Shown here: positions 34,623 through 39,140 of the stretch, piece by piece
How the letters are laid out: each line of letters opens with the position of its first letter
Position numbering within the stretch: the first letter of the stretch is position 1
Source: Desulfuromonadales bacterium
GTDB taxonomy: Bacteria > Desulfobacterota > Desulfuromonadia > Desulfuromonadales > BM103
DNA: 39,140 nt
Direction of reading: 5' to 3'
Assembly (NCBI GenBank): GCA_027065695.1
Contig: JAMONP010000038.1
Location: forward strand, 1-39,140
Position numbers and translations under genes: made by a program
Notes under the pieces: model-generated
Databases searched by the model: none
What the model was told of the DNA's origin: nothing
What the model saw: only the letters and a program-made list of their open reading frames with translations

Positions 34623-36020
34623 GTGATTGAACAAACTTTTGATTTAGTTGTCGTAGGTGGTGGGCCAGGTGGTTATGTTGCTGCAATTCGCGGCGCTCAA
34701 CTCGGCATGAAAACAGCTTTGGTTGAACGCAAGCACTTGGGTGGCATCTGTCTTAACTGGGGTTGTATACCGACCAAGGCATTACTGCGTAGTGCCGAAG
34801 TTTATCGAAACATGAAGCATGCTGAAAGCTACGGGTTGCGTGTAGAGAAAATTGGTTTCAATCTCGACGCAATTGTCAAGCGTTCTCGTGGTGTTTCCGA
34901 ACAGTTGCAGCAGGGGGTCGGTTATCTGCTCAAGAAGAACAAGGTTAAGGTCTTTGATGGTAACGCTCAATTGGTTGGTACAGGCCAGCTCAGTGTGACT
35001 AACAGTGACACAGTAACTCTGATTGCTGGCAAGAATATCATCCTGGCCACTGGTGCCAGACCGATGCAAATCAATGGATTAGAAGCTGATGGAAAGCAAA
35101 TATGGACTTACATGAACGCTCTGGATCCCGATGGATTACCTAAGAGCATGCTGATTGTCGGTGCTGGAGCAATCGGACTCGAATTTGCCAGTTTCTACAA
35201 TGAACTTGGCGTCAAGGTGACTGTGGTGGAGGCTCTGCTGCAAGTTTTGCCGCTCGGCGATGAAGAAACCTCTGCAATTTTGGCCCAACATCTGCAAAAG
35301 CAAGGGATTGAAATCCTCACTTCAACTTTTCTCCGAGGCATGAACAAGAATACTGATTCGATCACTGTAACTCTGGAAACTGATGGACAGAGTACACAGG
35401 TGTTTTACGATCGGGTTCTTCTGGCGACTGGAGTTGTCGGTAATGTCGAAGACCTCGGCCTGGAAAACACAAAGGTCAAGGTTGTGCGGAATAGCATTCA
35501 GGTCGATCAGTGGCTACAGACCAATGAGCCTGGCGTCTATGCTATAGGTGATGTGACCGGGCCCCCTTGCCTGGCGCACAAGGCCAGCCATGAGGGCATA
35601 ATTTGTGTCGAGAAAATAACCGGTGTTGCTGGTGTTCGTCCTCTCGATCTCAGCAAGATGCCTTACTGTACCTATACCCACCCCCAGGTTGCCAACATCG
35701 GTATGACTGAGCAGCAGGCAAAGGAAAAGGGCTACAACGTCAAAGTTGGTCGTTTTCCCTTTATGGCAAATGGCAAGGCGATTGCATCAGGCAAAACTGA
35801 AGGTCAGATTAAAATAATTTTTGATGCCGATCGGGGTGGGTTGCTTGGTGCTCATATGATCGGGGCCGAGGTGACTGAAATGCTTCAGGGCTACGGCATT
35901 GCCATGAACCTGGAAACAACTGAGGAAGAATTGATGCATACCATATTTGCCCATCCGACCCTGTCTGAGATGATGCATGAGTCAGTTCTGGACGCTTTTG
36001 GTAAAGCCATTCACCTTTAA
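34623..36020 (+). CDS. acoL: Dihydrolipoamide dehydrogenase (E3)
   Basis: A 465-residue flavoprotein disulfide reductase that reoxidises the lipoyl group with NAD+. FAD-binding VGGGPGGYVA (11-20), redox-active pair in CLNWGC (C43, C48), second nucleotide-binding GAGAIGLEFA, a further FAD stretch YAIGDVTG, and the C-terminal HPTLSEMMHE with the catalytic His are present. The frame opens at GTG 34596, but AAGGAG at 34612-34617 points to GTG 34623. It closes the E1-E2-E3 set, 56 nt after the LipB-LipA gene, and is followed at 54 nt by an SDR gene. Confidence 0.92.
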   Translation: MIEQTFDLVVVGGGPGGYVAAIRGAQLGMKTALVERKHLGGICLNWGCIPTKALLRSAEVYRNMKHAESYGLRVEKIGFNLDAIVKRSRGVSEQLQQGVGYLLKKNKVKVFDGNAQLVGTGQLSVTNSDTVTLIAGKNIILATGARPMQINGLEADGKQIWTYMNALDPDGLPKSMLIVGAGAIGLEFASFYNELGVKVTVVEALLQVLPLGDEETSAILAQHLQKQGIEILTSTFLRGMNKNTDSITVTLETDGQSTQVFYDRVLLATGVVGNVEDLGLENTKVKVVRNSIQVDQWLQTNEPGVYAIGDVTGPPCLAHKASHEGIICVEKITGVAGVRPLDLSKMPYCTYTHPQVANIGMTEQQAKEKGYNVKVGRFPFMANGKAIASGKTEGQIKIIFDADRGGLLGAHMIGAEVTEMLQGYGIAMNLETTEEELMHTIFAHPTLSEMMHESVLDAFGKAIHL

Positions 36021-36074
36021 TCTAGCAGACGGGTCTTGTTTGAAGGTTGACTTTTCTATCTCTCTAAGGAGGAT

Positions 36075-36845
36075 GTGAAATTGATTAAATTTAAAAAAGC
36101 TTTAGTCACTGGTGCCGCAGGTGGAATAGGTACCGAAGTTTGCATCAAGCTGGCTGCCAAAGGTATTTCACTTGTTGTCTGTGATATCAACCAACAGGGG
36201 CTTGATGCCTTGGTCGACAAAATCGGCGAACGGGTTCCTGTTGATACCTTCGTTATAGATGTGGTTGACCATGAAGGACTGGAAAAAAAGCTGCTCAAGG
36301 TTGCACGGCAGCACCATGATATCGATTTGCTGATACTTAATGCCGGGATTGATAAGCCTCAACGAGCTGAGAAATTCGATTGGCGGATCGGTAAACGGCA
36401 TTTCGATATCAATACCACTGCTAACTACGTATTCTTGTCGATTTTTATTCCTCGTTTCCTCAAACAGGGTGGTGGTCATGTCACCACCTTGATCAGTCTC
36501 GGTGGGTTGCTTGGATGCCCTTATGAGCATGCTTACAATGGTAGTAAGGCTGCTATGCGTATGATAATAGATGGCTATCGAGCAGAACTTGTGGATCGGA
36601 ATATTACTTTCACTTCGGTTCTGCCTGGTTACATCAAAACACCGATGGCCGTGGAGAATGCTTTTGACGTTAAGTCTTATATGGATGCGGAATTTGCTGC
36701 GGAAAAGATTGTGGACAAGACACTTCAGCGGGTGGCTTATCTGAAGTTTCCGTTCATATCCTGGCTACAGATTGCCTTGCTCAATATGCTTCCCGTTTGG
36801 TTGAAGCACAGGTTACTTAGAAAAGAGATGGATCCCAACTTTTAA
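36075..36845 (+). CDS. Short-chain dehydrogenase/reductase
   Basis: A 256-residue classical SDR oxidising or reducing an alcohol/ketone with NAD(P). TGAAGGIG (12-19) is the cofactor motif, NAG lies at 89-91, and the catalytic residues are S141, Y154 and K158 (YNGSK). Asp at 37 (VVCDIN) favours NAD(H). The C-terminus has a hydrophobic stretch (about 225-245, FISWLQIALLNMLPVWL) usual in SDRs acting on lipids or membrane-associated substrates. Start GTG 36075 is only 2 nt from AAGGAGG; TTG at 36081 has better spacing. Probably part of the aco operon. Confidence 0.88.
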   Translation: MKLIKFKKALVTGAAGGIGTEVCIKLAAKGISLVVCDINQQGLDALVDKIGERVPVDTFVIDVVDHEGLEKKLLKVARQHHDIDLLILNAGIDKPQRAEKFDWRIGKRHFDINTTANYVFLSIFIPRFLKQGGGHVTTLISLGGLLGCPYEHAYNGSKAAMRMIIDGYRAELVDRNITFTSVLPGYIKTPMAVENAFDVKSYMDAEFAAEKIVDKTLQRVAYLKFPFISWLQIALLNMLPVWLKHRLLRKEMDPNF

Positions 36846-37158
36846 AATCCTAAAGATGTTGTAGGAATCACCATGATTTATTGCGTAGTTTGGGTTTGAT
36901 TCACAGCCACTTTAGCGTTTTAAATCATGACCTTGATAAAATATACATTTTTCACAAATCTAAAGTCGAGCCTAAGCGTGATGGTTTGTAGCTTGAAATT
37001 TTATTGCGTAGCGCGGGTCTAATACCCTGCCGCTTGCGGCGTTATAAAATCAAGACTATGGGAAAATACCCCGCTTTCGCGAAGCGAAAGTCGAGCCTAG
37101 GCGAGATGGCTTGCCACGGGGAAATTTATTTGAATATCCATGAAAGGTGGTGGTTGTT
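36846..37158. repeat. REP-like repeat cluster, including copy 2
   Basis: The 313-nt gap contains no gene but several related hairpin repeats. 37065-37122 is nearly identical to the repeat at 61-124 and has the inner stem CTTTCGC/GCGAAAG (37073-37089). A degenerate copy at about 36965-37050 (AGTCGAGCCTAAGCGTGATGG, then GCCGCTTGCGGCG) and traces near 36880-36945 precede it. The repeats separate the aco/SDR operon from the epimerase gene. Confidence 0.7.
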
Positions 37159-38139
37159 ATGAATGATGCGAAGCTCCCCCAAAAAGTGTTTTTAACCGGA
37201 GCAAATGGTTTTATCGCTCGTTCTCTAGCAATTAAGTATCGTGATTTGGGTGTCGAAGTTTGTGGTGTTGATTTTAACGCAACTCCTGAGTGGGGTGTCG
37301 TGATCGGTGACATTGTAAGCCCGAAGAGTTGGAAGGAAATACTTGCCGGTGTCGATTTGGTGATTCATTGTGCCGCTCTGGTTTCTAATACCTGTACAAT
37401 GAAAGATGCCTGGTGTGTCAACGTGCTTGGAACCAAACGGGTGCTTGATGTAGCAAGTGAGGCTGGTGTAGATCGCTTTATGCAGATCTCGAGTGGTGCA
37501 GTTTACGGTTTTAAATATGAAGATATGATGGATGAAGAAGCACCCTTGCTTCCGATTAATCACCCCTACGTTGATACCAAAATTGCAAGTGAGCATGCAG
37601 TTCTTACTGCGCATGCCAGCGGGAAAATTGATTCTACTATTGTACGTCCTTCAGATATCTACGGTCCTGGATCACGTCCATGGGTTGTATTGCCGGTCGA
37701 GATGATCAAAGCTGGAAGATTCCTGTTGCCAGCAAACGGGCGAGGAAAATTCTTACCGCTTTATATTGACGACCTGGTTGACGGGATCATTCTGGCCGCC
37801 GGGCATGATAAGGGTAAAGGTCAGATTTTCAATCTCTCCGGGGATGAATTGCCTACATGTGATGAGTATTTTTCACGTCTCGCGCAAATGGTTGGTAAAA
37901 ATAAGGTCACAAGTGTTTCGACACCAGTGGCCAATGCCCTGACAGATTTCCTCGGTGGGGTTGCACGTTTTACTGGCAAGCCTTCAGAGCTCGGCCGTAA
38001 TACTATGATGATGCTTGCACGCAAGAACGGTTTGAAGATAGAGAAGGCAAGACAGTTGTTAGGCTTTGAGCCGACGGTGAAGCTTGATGAGGGCTTGGGC
38101 CTGGTAAAGGAGTGGCTAAGTGAAGTTAATATAATCTGA
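37159..38139 (+). CDS. NAD-dependent epimerase/3beta-HSD-like dehydrogenase
   Basis: A 326-residue extended SDR. TGANGFIA (13-20) binds NAD, and the catalytic residues are S111/S112 and Y137, K141 (YVDTK). VIRPSDIYGPG-type residues (RPSDIYGPG) and LPLYIDDLVDGIILA follow; these occur both in sugar-nucleotide epimerases and in 3beta-hydroxysteroid dehydrogenase/isomerase-like proteins. The latter would suit the SCP2 and sulfatase context, but sequence alone does not decide. AAGGTGG precedes ATG 37159 by 9 nt; an upstream GTG at 37147 is less likely. It is preceded by the repeat cluster, so it may have its own promoter. Confidence 0.8.
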   Translation: MNDAKLPQKVFLTGANGFIARSLAIKYRDLGVEVCGVDFNATPEWGVVIGDIVSPKSWKEILAGVDLVIHCAALVSNTCTMKDAWCVNVLGTKRVLDVASEAGVDRFMQISSGAVYGFKYEDMMDEEAPLLPINHPYVDTKIASEHAVLTAHASGKIDSTIVRPSDIYGPGSRPWVVLPVEMIKAGRFLLPANGRGKFLPLYIDDLVDGIILAAGHDKGKGQIFNLSGDELPTCDEYFSRLAQMVGKNKVTSVSTPVANALTDFLGGVARFTGKPSELGRNTMMMLARKNGLKIEKARQLLGFEPTVKLDEGLGLVKEWLSEVNII

Positions 38140-38406
38140 CTTCTGCCGTCGCGACATGATTTTATGGTCACCTACAGATTCCTGGGTATGAAAATTATTT
38201 GGCCGTTTTTCCACATTTGTGGTGGTTCTCCTTTTACACGGACTCATAGTCAACCCAACTACAGCACTTAAGTTTGGTTCTGATTTACAGGCAGATATAG
38301 TCCAAATGCTGTTGTAAACATGACTTAACCCTAACGTAAAGGCAAGGTAGCTTTAATTGAACTGCCAGATAGTCCTTGGTAAATATTTTCTTTAGGAGAT
38401 TATTGA
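38140..38406. other. Intergenic region
   Basis: No gene seen. CCACATTTGTGG (about 38211-38222), followed by a T-rich stretch, could be a weak terminator for the epimerase gene. A CCAGATAG at 38365-38372 resembles the right half of the operator but the left half does not fit. Confidence 0.4.
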
Positions 38407-38576
38407 ATGCGACAAACCCCAAAAGCTGTAGTTCTCGGTGCCGGAGTTATGGAGCTACTATCGCCTATGGTTATAAATTAAAGAGCCTTCGTACTGCTGC
38501 GAATTGCCTGACTGACTTTGATGCAACGGGCCTGCTTGAAGCCAGGAGAGCTGGTAGCGGCAGCAAGAGAGAGTGA
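38407..38576 (+). pseudogene. 3-hydroxyacyl-CoA dehydrogenase, N-terminal relic
   Basis: From the ATG at 38407, preceded by AGGAG, the sequence reads KAVVLGAGVM, the NAD-binding start of 3-hydroxyacyl-CoA dehydrogenases (VLGAGVMGxxIA). At GVM a single G appears to be lost (frame shift), after which the next frame supplies GATIAYGYKL. The remaining 40 residues no longer resemble the family and end with a TGA at 38574-38576. A disrupted beta-oxidation gene fragment retaining its ribosome site. Confidence 0.65.
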
Positions 38577-38741
38577 GAAATATATTTTCTAGGGTACTGT
38601 CCCAGAATAAGGATCGAAGCGAAAACCCATAAGTTTGAGAACATCTTTGGGCTCGTTCGAGAGTAATAGCCATAGCTATTGGTAGAAAAGGAGCTGAAAT
38701 ATGGGCCAATTGTCTGAACAAGAATCATCAAGGGGTTGACC

Positions 38742-39140
38742 ATGGAATTCACACGAGAGATTTACTGGAATGTTGGCCACGGAGTAACCACGCTGTTACC
38801 CATGTACATATTGACCTTTGCCGCAATTGCCCTGCTGGTCAACGCGTTCATGAAGCGCATCAAGGTTTACAAACAGGGCCAATCTCTCGACCGGCTTGAT
38901 CAACTACCGCTTCGGATCAGTAACATGGTCAAGAATATGTTGCTGCAGAGCAAGGTGCTGCGGGTCAAAGGGCCAGGCCTGGCCCATGGTTTGTTCTTCT
39001 GGGGTTTCTTCCTGCTGTTTATCGGCACCTGTCTGATCGTGCTGCAGGCCGATTTCACCGATTTGCTGTTTGGCGTCAAATTCCTTAAAGGTAAATTTTA
39101 TCTGCTCTTCTCGGTGGTTCTTGATATCGCCGGGCTGGTG
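38742..39140 (+). CDS. Membrane Fe-S oxidoreductase, etf-associated type (partial)
   Basis: Starts at ATG 38742 (AGGGG 6 nt upstream) and runs off the window after 133 codons. The N-terminus EFTREIYWNVGH and two membrane helices (about residues 18-38 and 82-103), with LPLRISNMVKNMLLQSKVLR between them, match the NarI-like membrane part of the large heterodisulfide reductase-related Fe-S oxidoreductases encoded beside etfBA in Geobacter and relatives. These proteins are thought to link acyl-CoA-derived electrons on ETF to menaquinone. The cluster-binding domains would lie beyond the right edge. Confidence 0.75.
   Translation, partial: MEFTREIYWNVGHGVTTLLPMYILTFAAIALLVNAFMKRIKVYKQGQSLDRLDQLPLRISNMVKNMLLQSKVLRVKGPGLAHGLFFWGFFLLFIGTCLIVLQADFTDLLFGVKFLKGKFYLLFSVVLDIAGLV

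Noticed and set aside
61-37122. A complete genomic island or transposon bounded by the two repeats
   Set aside because: No integrase, active transposase, target-site duplication or tRNA is visible; the repeats are better explained as dispersed REP-like units.
38354-38372. Further operator-like site before the 3-hydroxyacyl-CoA dehydrogenase relic
   Set aside because: 13 of 19 matches, but mostly in the right half; the left half lacks CTGA and no promoter elements occur at the expected distance.
1-39140. CRISPR arrays, tRNA or rRNA genes, riboswitches
   Set aside because: No regularly spaced repeats, cloverleaf-like sequences or recognised riboswitch cores were found on reading.

Overview
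The window looks like a chromosomal segment of an anaerobic, cytochrome-rich Desulfuromonadales-type bacterium (Desulfobacterota, the Pelobacter/Desulfuromonas/Geobacter neighbourhood). That rests on the acoA-acoB-acoC-lipoate synthase-acoL order known from Pelobacter carbinolicus, a multihaem cytochrome beside a cytochrome b/Rieske pair, a tungsten-type aldehyde ferredoxin oxidoreductase, and relics of glycyl radical and 2-enoate reductase-type enzymes. It is inferred from gene content only; no rRNA or tRNA gene is visible.

Layout. (1) 1-2040 is decayed DNA: a REP-like hairpin repeat, an AsmA-like fragment, a frameshifted and truncated NUDIX gene and an IS4-type transposase relic. (2) 2048-10310 starts with a promoter/operator and holds an acylating aldehyde dehydrogenase followed by DUF1302 outer-membrane protein, DUF1329 periplasmic protein, YCF48/BNR protein and RND/MMPL transporter, a set that plausibly moves a hydrophobic compound across the envelope. 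(3) 10420-19321 holds four exported Cys-type sulfatases (three close paralogues and one of about 780 residues) with a VOC-VOC-SRPBCC protein between them. (4) 19429-23584 encodes a cytochrome b (b6-type haem spacing), a Rieske protein and an octahaem cytochrome c with HEAT/TPR-like C-terminus. (5) 23700-25800 is a pseudogene graveyard (alpha/beta hydrolase, 2-enoate reductase-like OYE, glycyl radical enzyme and its activase). (6) 25841-28036 is a MoaD-like protein plus aldehyde ferredoxin oxidoreductase. (7) 28252-38139 starts with a second copy of the promoter/operator module and carries an SCP2 protein, E1 alpha and beta of a 2-oxoacid/acetoin dehydrogenase, a TetR regulator, E2, a LipB-LipA fusion, E3, an SDR and an NAD-dependent epimerase/3beta-HSD-like protein. 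(8) The right end has a 3-hydroxyacyl-CoA dehydrogenase relic and the start of a membrane Fe-S oxidoreductase of the type found near etfBA.

Working hypothesis (inference): a catabolic island for a hydrophobic sulfate ester. Sulfatases would release sulfate in the periplasm, the DUF1302/DUF1329/YCF48/RND set would handle the lipophilic product, the aldehyde dehydrogenase, AOR, SDR, epimerase and SCP2 protein would process it, and the self-lipoylating Aco-type complex would make acyl-CoA, with electrons going to the cytochrome b/Rieske/multihaem chain. The most direct evidence for coordination is a shared promoter module (TTGAC -35 element, 17-bp spacer, then a CTGACCGGTCAG-type dyad at the same offset) before the aldehyde dehydrogenase and before the SCP2/aco operon, 26 kb apart, with weaker copies before the DUF1302 gene and before acoC; the TetR protein inside the aco cluster is the obvious candidate regulator.
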